A stretch of DNA of 6,053 bases from Deltaproteobacteria bacterium (GTDB lineage Bacteria > Desulfobacterota > JAFDIG01): positions 1 through 6,053 of the forward strand of contig JAFDIG010000148.1 in the NCBI GenBank assembly GCA_019308145.1. Direction: 5' to 3'. The notes under the pieces were generated by a model. It had not been told where the DNA came from. It did not search any database and saw only the letters and a program-made list of their open reading frames with translations. Position 1 is the first letter of the stretch, and each line of letters begins with the position of its first letter. Made by a program: the position numbers and the translations under genes. This document shows, piece after piece, positions 1 through 5,727 of the stretch.

Positions 1-789
1 AAGATAAAAGAAAGGGAGTTTTTTGATAATCTTAAAGATTTAGTTATTATAATGAATGCTCAAGGGAAGATCGTTTTTGTAAATAAATCTGTTAAAACGA
101 TTTTAGGATATAATAAAGAAGAGATTTTAGGGAAGAGATTAGAAGATTTCCTTACTGATCACTCTTTCAACAAGGAGTTTGGGGAAATCCAAAAGCAGAT
201 CCATGAAGGAAAAGATGGATTTCTTTTTGAGTGCGAATTTTGGGCAAAAGATTTCAAAATAGAGAAAAGAATTTCAGAAAAAGGGTTAGCTGAAACCCAA
301 ACCTTTGAAGGATTAGTAGAATTTTTTGGCAAAGATAGACGAAAGAGTAAGGTAGTTCCAGAACATATAAAAGAAAGAAGAAAAAAGGATATTGGGAGGA
401 GGGTGCAGCTTGAGATAAGTGAATCAGTTATTTGGGAAGGAAATAGAATAATAGCTATTCAATGCATTGCAAGAGATATAACTGAAAGAAAAAGGTTGGA
501 AGAAAAGGCAAGGGAATCAGAGAAAAATCAAGCTTTAGTAGAAATGGCAGGGGCAACAGCTCATGAGTTAAACCAGCCATTGACTATTATTCTTGCAACC
601 ATAGAGATTTTAAAGAAAAATAAACATGAGTCACTAAAAGATATTGAGAAGGAGTTGGAGTTAATTTATAGATCATCTGAAAGAATGGCCATGATCATAA
701 AAAAGATAAGCAAAATAACACATTATGAAACTAAACCTTATGTATCAGGTGCAAATATTATAGATATTGAGCGTTCTTCTGATGGTTAA
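1..789 (+). CDS. PAS-HisKA sensor protein lacking an ATPase domain (5' end outside window)
   Basis: The reading frame is open from base 1, and an ATG at 52 lies inside the PAS fold, so the true start is upstream of the window. Numbering codons from base 1, a PAS domain spans about 5-165: residues 1-30 show a PAS N-cap and core ('GKIVFVNKS', 'ILGYNKEEILGK'), and it closes with the PAC signature 'ARDITERKRLEEKA' (157-170). A Lys/Arg-rich insert (about 83-133) separates the two halves of the PAS fold. A short coiled linker leads to a HisKA dimerisation/phospho-acceptor helix with H-box 'HELNQPLT', His at codon 188. The protein ends about 75 residues later with 'TKPYVSGANIIDIERSS'. No HATPase N, G1 or G2 box follows, and there is no room for one before the next gene. 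It is probably cytosolic over the part seen, receives a signal through PAS, and could dimerise or be phosphorylated by a partner kinase. Ligand and partner are unknown. Confidence 0.85.
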   Translation, partial: KIKEREFFDNLKDLVIIMNAQGKIVFVNKSVKTILGYNKEEILGKRLEDFLTDHSFNKEFGEIQKQIHEGKDGFLFECEFWAKDFKIEKRISEKGLAETQTFEGLVEFFGKDRRKSKVVPEHIKERRKKDIGRRVQLEISESVIWEGNRIIAIQCIARDITERKRLEEKARESEKNQALVEMAGATAHELNQPLTIILATIEILKKNKHESLKDIEKELELIYRSSERMAMIIKKISKITHYETKPYVSGANIIDIERSSDG

Positions 790-828
790 CATTAAAATAA
801 AAAAAATTATAAAAAATTAACATAAAAA

Positions 829-859
829 TTTATGATAACATCTAAAGAGATGTCATAAA
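829..859 (+). terminator. imperfect hairpin downstream of the PAS-HisKA gene
   Basis: TTTATG (829-834) pairs with CATAAA (854-859) and ACATCT (838-843) pairs with AGATGT (848-853), with loop AAAG and a 3-base bulge (835-837) on the left arm. It lies 40 bases after the sensor stop codon in very AT-rich DNA. No clean U-tract follows directly, so it is at best a weak terminator; it could also be chance pairing. Confidence 0.25.
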
Positions 860-867
860 AATAAGTT

Positions 868-895
868 TTAACAATTTAAGACACTTCCATATTAA
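868..895 (+). promoter_or_regulatory. possible sigma-70-type promoter for the site-2 protease gene
   Basis: TTAACA (868-873) and TATTAA (890-895) are separated by 16 bases, about 24 bases before the protease ATG. The predicted leader would be only about 17 bases and holds no obvious Shine-Dalgarno sequence. Such matches are common by chance in DNA this AT-rich. Confidence 0.25.
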
Positions 896-918
896 GAAGC
901 CTTATTAAAAAAATTAAA

Positions 919-1989
919 ATGAGATGGTCATTTCGTATAGGTTCTCTTTTTGGAATCCCTATTAAGGTTCATTTCACTTTTATTTTGCTTTTAATATTTA
1001 TTGCCCTTTCACCAAGAAAAGATGCAGGAACCCTTACAGGATTAATAGGTGTTATAACTGTAATATTAATTTTTGCCTGTGTCCTTATTCATGAATTAGT
1101 CCATTCTATTATAGCAAAAGCACTTAAAATAGATGTTAAGGATATTATTCTTCTTCCAATTGGAGGGGTTTCAAGTATAAAGGATTTAAGTAAGGATCCT
1201 AATAATGAAATATGGATAGCAATAGGAGGTCCAATAATTAGTGGGGTTTTGTCTTTTATCTTTTATTTTATGGCAAAGGTGATTACTCCTCATTCTTCTA
1301 TGGATTTTGCTCATGGAAATCTTCTTGTTACACTTTTCTGGGTCAACCTTATTCTTGCGTTATTTAATATCATACCAGCTTTTCCTATGGATGGAGGGAG
1401 AGTTTTAAGAGGGATTTTAGCACGCAAAATGGATCACTTAAGAGCTACTCGCATAGCGGTTAGTATAGGACGTTATTTTGCTATTCTGCTTTTTTTTGTA
1501 GGAATATTTTATAATTGGTGGATGGCGCTTATAGCCGTATTTTTATATTTAGGAGGAGAGAGTGAGGCAAGGATGGAGCAGATGCAGTTATCCCTTGCTA
1601 ATGTGCCAGTTAAAAAAGCAATGATAACTAATATAATGGCTTTCCCATCGAATTTAACTATTAAAAATGCTGTTGAGCAGATATATCATACATCCCAAGT
1701 CGATTTCCCCGTGGTAAAGAGAGGAGTTGTTGAGGGGATTGTTTCAAGGGATAGATTAGTATCAGCAGTAAAAGAAAAAAAAGAAGGTTTATATGTTAAA
1801 GATATAATGGAAAAGGATTTTATCGCATTTAATGAGAATACTCCCCTTTCAGAAGTTTTTAAGGATATGGTAGAAAATTCTATCTCTTCTGCACCCATAA
1901 TTAGTGGAAATAGAATAATTGGTATGATAACCCTTGATCAAATAGCTAAGTATAAGATGTTAAAACAGGTAAAGAATTCCCTTCATTAG
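919..1989 (+). CDS. site-2 protease family (M50) intramembrane metalloprotease with C-terminal CBS pair
   Basis: This 356-residue protein is a polytopic zinc metalloprotease that would cleave a transmembrane substrate within the membrane. The start 'MRWSFRIGSLFGIPIKVHFTF' matches the usual beginning of the family and supports ATG 919, although no clear ribosome binding site precedes it. Hydrophobic segments lie near residues 18-31, 40-64, 98-118, 135-155 and 186-212. The zinc site is complete: HELVH at 58-62 (catalytic Glu59) and the third ligand Asp158 in 'NIIPAFPMDGG' (150-160). A 'GGP' turn (103-105) separates the helices, as in homologues. The cytosolic tail carries two CBS repeats, about 230-285 ('VKKAMITNIMAFP') and 293-345 ('VKDIMEKDFIAF'), which commonly bind adenine nucleotides and could gate the protease by energy status. 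The order protease core then CBS pair matches the Rip3-type subgroup. The substrate is unknown; such enzymes usually release anti-sigma factors or other membrane-bound regulators, and no candidate is visible here. Confidence 0.93.
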   Translation: MRWSFRIGSLFGIPIKVHFTFILLLIFIALSPRKDAGTLTGLIGVITVILIFACVLIHELVHSIIAKALKIDVKDIILLPIGGVSSIKDLSKDPNNEIWIAIGGPIISGVLSFIFYFMAKVITPHSSMDFAHGNLLVTLFWVNLILALFNIIPAFPMDGGRVLRGILARKMDHLRATRIAVSIGRYFAILLFFVGIFYNWWMALIAVFLYLGGESEARMEQMQLSLANVPVKKAMITNIMAFPSNLTIKNAVEQIYHTSQVDFPVVKRGVVEGIVSRDRLVSAVKEKKEGLYVKDIMEKDFIAFNENTPLSEVFKDMVENSISSAPIISGNRIIGMITLDQIAKYKMLKQVKNSLH

Positions 1990-1996
1990 TTTGCAT

Positions 1997-2218
1997 TTAC
2001 ACTTTTATTTCAAAAAGCTCCATCATTTTTTCATCTTTGCTTCTTCAGGAGTTTGTTTTTTCCCTGGAATTGTCATTGCTATTCCAAGATAAAAAGGTTT
2101 ATGTAGTTAATATGTTGTTATTAAAGTCAAATTGTGCTCTTTCCCTTACAATTGGATTTACAGGATACCCATCAAAGAAATTATCAAAACCACCTGATCA
2201 TCCCATAAAACTACCATC
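1997..2218 (-). pseudogene. decayed 3' remnant of an unidentified protein gene
   Basis: This fills the gap between the two convergent genes. Read on the minus strand, three adjoining pieces look coding. One frame gives 'DGSFMG', a TGA (2200-2198), then 'SGGFDNFFDGYPVNP' and on to 'FDFNNNILTT', ending in TAA at 2101-2099. A one-base frame change then gives 'KPFYLGIAMTIPGKK' and 'QTPEEAKMKK', ending in TGA at 2025-2023. Adding one A to the six-A run just before this (2031-2026) restores 'MMELFEIKV' and a TAA at 1999-1997. The second piece shows the purine-first codon bias of a real gene. I do not recognise the family. The 5' part is missing, and the remnant starts about where the DHH gene ends, so it could be debris left by a deletion. 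A chance AT-rich open stretch is the alternative. Confidence 0.42.
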
Positions 2219-2237
2219 TCTATTTTCCTTTTGTGAA

Positions 2238-3272
2238 CTAATTAGTATTACCATAAAACATATCAAAAAGCTTTACCCTTTTTATACCTTCTCTACCAAT
2301 TAGTTTAAGGAAATGTTCTTTCAACCTTTCAACTCCACCTTTATCTGTTTGAATTTTTCCCGCTGCTGAGCGGAAATGTCCACCTGCTGTTCCTTTGCCT
2401 TTTGCAAGTTTTAGTGCTATTTTCCCTGCTTGAAACTTCTTTGTGGTTGTCCTAATAGAGAAGAATATTTCTCCTTGATATTCACCTAATGCGAAAACCC
2501 ATTTAATCTTTTCTATTCGCTGTAAAAGATCTGATATCTCAGCTATAAACTCAATCTCTTTTATTTCTCCTGTATCACATATTATCACATCACGAACAAT
2601 TTCCACTTTTTTTATACCTTCTGTTAGCATTATAAGATGATCAAGTTTTAATCTTGGTTTTTCTATTTTTCTAAGTGTTACCAATGATATATAAGGAGTA
2701 AGAAAGATAAGACTTTTTTGGTCATTAACAGTGATTTCCCTGCCTATATCCCATATATCAGTTTTTATTCCATAATAGAGAGCGGTAGCAAGAAATTTTC
2801 CAATAGGTAAAGATAGCTCTTTTATATATTGAGTAACAACAGCAGATGTGCTGGCTATATCTTTCCTAACATCATAGAAGATAGCTTTGCGGGTTTTTTT
2901 CCTTAAAGGTATATGAGTATCTATCACTATATGTGGAGTTATATCCTTTGATAAGCTATTGTTTCCTGCACCAGGTTGTGTGTCAACAAGAATAACCAAA
3001 GGGAATCTATATTGATTTAATTTGCTTATATGGGTAAGTTTAACCCTAAGTTGATGTATCATTGCCAAATTCTCTGCTCGAGAAATGATACCGCCGTAAG
3101 ATATGGTGCAGTTAATATTTTTTAGCTTAAGAAATATCTCTTTTAATCCGAGAGCAGCACCTATTGAATCAGGGTCAGGATTGTTGTGCAAGACAATCAA
3201 TCCTGTTTTTATCTTCCCCAAACTATCAACTGCCTCAAGCATCTCATTAACAAGAGACTTCTCTTCCTTCAA
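2238..3272 (-). CDS. DHH/DHHA1 family phosphoesterase (NrnA/RecJ-like)
   Basis: This 344-residue cytosolic protein has the two-domain layout of DHH phosphoesterases, metal-dependent enzymes that split short oligonucleotides, 3'-phosphoadenosine phosphates or cyclic dinucleotides. Motif I is 'HNNPDPDSIGAALGL' (29-43: His29, Asp33, Asp35), motif II is 'LVDTQPG' (Asp97), and motif III is 'IDTH' (118-120), where Asp-Thr-His replaces the usual Asp-His-His. Motif IV is 'YGIKTDIWD' (Asp172). The C-terminal DHHA1 domain (about 225-325) ends in the substrate-binding loop 'GTAGGHFRSAAGKI' (294-307). Length fits the NrnA-like group. No CBS, PAS, GGDEF or membrane part is present, so it is not GdpP. The start is TTG at 3272, chosen because AAGGAT lies 8 bases upstream; the first ATG is ten codons further in and would be poorly spaced. 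The gene lies 93 bases after fba on the same strand and may be transcribed separately. The exact substrate cannot be told from sequence. Confidence 0.85.
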   Translation of the reverse strand: MKEEKSLVNEMLEAVDSLGKIKTGLIVLHNNPDPDSIGAALGLKEIFLKLKNINCTISYGGIISRAENLAMIHQLRVKLTHISKLNQYRFPLVILVDTQPGAGNNSLSKDITPHIVIDTHIPLRKKTRKAIFYDVRKDIASTSAVVTQYIKELSLPIGKFLATALYYGIKTDIWDIGREITVNDQKSLIFLTPYISLVTLRKIEKPRLKLDHLIMLTEGIKKVEIVRDVIICDTGEIKEIEFIAEISDLLQRIEKIKWVFALGEYQGEIFFSIRTTTKKFQAGKIALKLAKGKGTAGGHFRSAAGKIQTDKGGVERLKEHFLKLIGREGIKRVKLFDMFYGNTN

Positions 3273-3280
3273 TATTTTTT

Positions 3281-3286
3281 ATCCTT
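3281..3286 (-). promoter_or_regulatory. ribosome binding site supporting the TTG start of the DHH gene
   Basis: On the minus strand AAGGAT is followed by eight bases and then TTG at 3272-3270. This spacing is what makes the non-ATG start credible. Confidence 0.6.
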
Positions 3287-3294
3287 ATAGTTTT

Positions 3295-3323
3295 TTTATA
3301 TTTTTAAAAATTTTTTAACTTAA
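3295..3323 (-). promoter_or_regulatory. possible sigma-70-type promoter for the DHH gene
   Basis: On the minus strand TTAAGT (3323-3318) and TATAAA (3300-3295) are separated by exactly 17 bases, placing the transcript start only a few bases ahead of the ribosome binding site. The match is fair but the region is nearly all A and T, so it may be chance. Confidence 0.35.
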
Positions 3324-3339
3324 GGATACGTTCCTATAA

Positions 3340-3362
3340 AAGGTTTGATAAATCAAATCCTT
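3340..3362 (-). terminator. hairpin after fba, probable intrinsic terminator
   Basis: AAGG (3340-3343) pairs with CCTT (3359-3362), and TTTGAT (3344-3349) pairs with ATCAAA (3352-3357), with a single bulged base and a tight loop. It starts 4 bases after the fba stop codon. On the minus strand the stem ends in CCTT followed by TTATA, a short U-rich run. The stem is AT-rich and the U-tract short, so termination may be partial, allowing some read-through into the DHH gene. Confidence 0.45.
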
Positions 3363-3365
3363 ATA

Positions 3366-4286
3366 TTAAGCTTTATCAGAAGAACCAAAAAGCTCAACCT
3401 TGTGAGCAACTACTTCAGAGATCAAATCTCTTGCTGGGCCCAAGATTTTTCTTGGATCGAACTCTTTTTTGTTTTCAGCAAGAACCTTCCTTATTGCTGC
3501 TACCAAAGAGAGCCTAAGATCGGTATCTACATTTACCTTGTTAATACCAAAGGATATCGCTTTTTTTATATCTTCCTCCGGGACCCCTTTAGCTTCTTTT
3601 AAATCTCCGCCATAGCTGTTCACCATTTCTAATATATATGGGATCACACTTGATGCACCATGTAGAACCAGAGGGATCTTGGTTTTTTCTTTTACTTCCT
3701 TGAGTCTATCAAAATCAAGTTTTGGCTTACCTTTAAATTTAAAAGCCCCATGAGAGGTACCAATGGCTGGTGCTAAAGAATCTATACCTGTTTTTTTTAC
3801 AAATTCTTTTGCCTCATCAGGATTGATAAGCACCGCATCCCTTTCTTTAACAGAAATATTATCTTCAATTCCTACAAGACGCCCCAGCTCTGCCTCAACC
3901 GCAATGTTAAATGGTTTTGCCATTTCCACCACCTTTTTTGTCTTCTCTATATTTTCTTCAAACGGAAGATTTGAGGCATCAATCATAATAGAAGTAAAGC
4001 CACCCTCAATACACTTCTTTATGATATCCATATCACGACCATGATCCAAATGCAAAGCAATAGGGATATTTTCTTTAGCAGCTACATTTACCATTGCAAC
4101 GATATAATCAAAACCTGCATATTTTATAGCACCTTCACTTACCGCAATTATTACTGGTGATTTTTTTTCTCTGCATCCTTTTATTATTCCTTGCAAGATT
4201 TCCATATTATTGATATTGAAAGCACCTACTGCATATCCCTCTTTGTTTGCTTTATTTAAAATTTCTTTACCACTTACAAGTGCCAT
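3366..4286 (-). CDS. fba: class II fructose-bisphosphate aldolase
   Basis: This 306-residue cytosolic zinc enzyme interconverts fructose 1,6-bisphosphate with dihydroxyacetone phosphate and glyceraldehyde 3-phosphate in glycolysis and gluconeogenesis. The TIM-barrel landmarks are all present: 'GAFNINNMEI' (21-30) near the N-terminus, 'LHLDHG' (78-83) with catalytic Asp81 and zinc ligand His82, 'VEAELG' (130-135) with metal-site Glu133, 'GTSHGAFK' (176-183) with zinc ligand His179, 'LVLHGAS' (206-212) with zinc ligand His209, and the phosphate-binding 'NVDTDLR' (252-258). A segment at about 222-240 ('VNSYGGDLKEAKGVPEEDI') sits between the last His ligand and the phosphate loop, as in some other class II aldolases. 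Length is typical. ATG 4286 has a strong AAGGAG (4298-4293) six bases upstream. It lies 14 bases after the radical SAM gene and is the probable last gene of the proS operon. A tagatose-bisphosphate aldolase is a less likely alternative. Confidence 0.95.
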   Translation of the reverse strand: MALVSGKEILNKANKEGYAVGAFNINNMEILQGIIKGCREKKSPVIIAVSEGAIKYAGFDYIVAMVNVAAKENIPIALHLDHGRDMDIIKKCIEGGFTSIMIDASNLPFEENIEKTKKVVEMAKPFNIAVEAELGRLVGIEDNISVKERDAVLINPDEAKEFVKKTGIDSLAPAIGTSHGAFKFKGKPKLDFDRLKEVKEKTKIPLVLHGASSVIPYILEMVNSYGGDLKEAKGVPEEDIKKAISFGINKVNVDTDLRLSLVAAIRKVLAENKKEFDPRKILGPARDLISEVVAHKVELFGSSDKA

Positions 4287-4300
4287 TTTTTTCTCCTTTT

Positions 4301-5221
4301 TTATTTGGAATTTTTATGTTGAAGCCATCCGTTATTAAAACCATATTTATTTAGTAAGTCAACTGTTTCTTTATATTCTGACCATTTGATTTTCCTATTT
4401 ATCTCCGGGAACTTATGAGCCTTATTTGCTGGGAAATATTGCGACATTAAGCTTATATAGATATCATTACCAATATTTTTTGCTATTTCTTTAAGGGATT
4501 TTTCTGTTTGTGATTGATGATTTGGCAAGATAAGATGCCGAATCAAAACCCCTCTTTTTGCTATTTTCGTTTCATCCATTACAAGATTTCCAACCTGCCT
4601 GAACATCTCCTTTATTGCTTTTATATTTATTTCTGGATAATTAGAAGCAAATGAATATTTTTTAGAGGCTTCCCTATCGCTATATTTTATATCAGGCAGA
4701 TAGATATCGATAATTCCATCCAAAAGCTTTAATATTTCTACTTTTTCAAAGCCGCTTGTATTATAAACAATAGGAAGTAAAAACCCTCTTTTGATTGCTA
4801 TATTTAAAGCAGTTAGTACATAAGGGATATAATGGGTAGCAGTTACTAAGTTGATGTTATGTGCTCCTCGCTTTTGTAAAGATAGCATCATATTAGCAAG
4901 TTCATTTACTGTAACTTCCTTCCCAACACCTAATTGGCTTATTGGGTAATTTTGGCAATAAACACATTTCAATGAACAGTTAGAAAAGAATATTGTACCA
5001 GAACCTTTGTTTCCTGAAATAGGCGGTTCTTCTCCAAAATGGAGGTTAAAACTTGCTACTTTTACTTTTTTAGAGGCTCCACAATATCCAATCTCACCAT
5101 GCATACGATGAACCCCACACTCCCTTGGACATAAAAGACATGGGTCCATCATTTTATATAAAGCTTTTATCCTTTTTTTAAGCTCTCCTTTTTCATACAG
5201 GGTGATATAAGAAGGCCTCAT
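4301..5221 (-). CDS. radical SAM protein of the COG1313 (PflX-like) family
   Basis: This 306-residue protein should bind a [4Fe-4S] cluster and cleave S-adenosylmethionine to start radical chemistry. The cluster motif CxxxCxxC is 'CSLKCVYC' (Cys82, Cys86, Cys89). Before it lies a Cys-rich N-terminal segment, 'CLLCPRECG' (Cys28, 31, 35) with Cys47 in 'GYCG', which could hold a second metal or cluster. Further family landmarks are 'HFGEEPPISG' (61-70), 'GSGTIFFSNC' (73-82), 'HNINLVTATHYIP' (121-133), 'YNTSGFE' (153-159), 'DIYLPDIKY' (172-180) and 'IRHLILPNH' (227-235). The family resembles pyruvate formate-lyase activases and AmmeMemoRadiSam proteins, but no pyruvate formate-lyase is nearby and its reaction is, to my knowledge, unestablished. 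Its ATG overlaps the proS stop as ATGA with no good ribosome binding site of its own, so translation is probably coupled to proS. Confidence 0.9.
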   Translation of the reverse strand: MRPSYITLYEKGELKKRIKALYKMMDPCLLCPRECGVHRMHGEIGYCGASKKVKVASFNLHFGEEPPISGNKGSGTIFFSNCSLKCVYCQNYPISQLGVGKEVTVNELANMMLSLQKRGAHNINLVTATHYIPYVLTALNIAIKRGFLLPIVYNTSGFEKVEILKLLDGIIDIYLPDIKYSDREASKKYSFASNYPEINIKAIKEMFRQVGNLVMDETKIAKRGVLIRHLILPNHQSQTEKSLKEIAKNIGNDIYISLMSQYFPANKAHKFPEINRKIKWSEYKETVDLLNKYGFNNGWLQHKNSK

Positions 5222-5727
5222 GGCATAAGGGAGAGTTTTTCCTTTTCTATTAGTTCTTCAACCTTTTTAGCCCCATTTTCAATTTTTTCAAGTAAGGTCT
5301 CCCTATTTTTTCTGATCATTATCTCTATTATTCCATTTTTTAGATTTTTTTCACCAATTGTTATTCTAAATGGAATCCCTATAAGGTCTGCATCCTTAAA
5401 TTTTACCCCTGGTCTTTCATCTCTATCGTCTAATAGAACCTCTACTTCATCTTTTGTTAGCTCTCCATAAAGCTTTTCAGATACATCCTTGATCTCTTTA
5501 TTCTTTATATTTACCGGTGTTATAATAACCTCAAAAGGTGCTATTGTAACAGGGAATATAATTCCATCTTTATCATGATGTTGTTCAATAGCAGCTGCCA
5601 CAGTTCTTCCAACTCCTATTCCATAACATCCCATAACCATGAGCTTTTCCTTCCCTTGAGCATCCAGATACGTGGCGTGCATTGCTTTAGAATATTTTGT
5701 GCCAAGTTTAAAATTTCTCCTCCGCAT
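5218..5727 (-). CDS. proS: prolyl-tRNA synthetase, C-terminal fragment (downstream frame of broken proS)
   Basis: This frame holds the catalytic C-terminal half of a bacterial prolyl-tRNA synthetase, which charges tRNA-Pro with proline. Authentic sequence begins at codon 5 ('NFKLGTKYSKAMHATYLD'); codons 1-4 are an out-of-frame reading of the 'CPECGG' region, so the ATG at 5727 is probably not a native start. Class II motif 3 is 'GCYGIGVGR' (33-41), with the ATP-contacting Arg41. The anticodon-binding (HGTP) domain runs from about 64 to 165, with 'APFEVIITPVN' (63-73), 'LLDDRDERPGVKFKDADLIG' (98-117) and 'PFRITIGEK' (119-127). The protein ends at the normal family terminus and overlaps the radical SAM gene by 4 bases. 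Unless ribosomes initiate internally or shift frame, this half is not joined to its N-terminal half. Confidence 0.85.
   Translation of the reverse strand: MRRRNFKLGTKYSKAMHATYLDAQGKEKLMVMGCYGIGVGRTVAAAIEQHHDKDGIIFPVTIAPFEVIITPVNIKNKEIKDVSEKLYGELTKDEVEVLLDDRDERPGVKFKDADLIGIPFRITIGEKNLKNGIIEIMIRKNRETLLEKIENGAKKVEELIEKEKLSLMP

Noticed and set aside
790..918. A frameshifted ATPase domain continuing the sensor protein
   Set aside because: The gap is only 129 bases, almost all A and T, with stops in every frame and no N- or G-box residues.
1686..1898. Minus-strand reading frame of 70 codons inside the site-2 protease gene
   Set aside because: It is a shadow of the CBS-domain coding sequence, which is strongly supported on the plus strand.
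2198..2200. In-frame TGA of the decayed gene as a possible selenocysteine codon
   Set aside because: Two further frame breaks follow within 200 bases and no SECIS-like stem was seen, so simple decay is more likely.
2037..2303. Plus-strand reading frame of 88 codons in the convergent gap
   Set aside because: It runs into the end of the DHH gene on the other strand, has no ribosome binding site or recognisable motif, and the opposite strand reads better as coding.
3763..4044. Plus-strand reading frame of 93 codons inside fba
   Set aside because: It is the complementary-strand shadow of a fully conserved aldolase gene and has no features of its own.
5616..5727. Programmed ribosomal frameshift joining the two proS frames
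   Set aside because: The conserved residues between the frames are missing from the DNA altogether, so a shift in reading could not restore a normal product.
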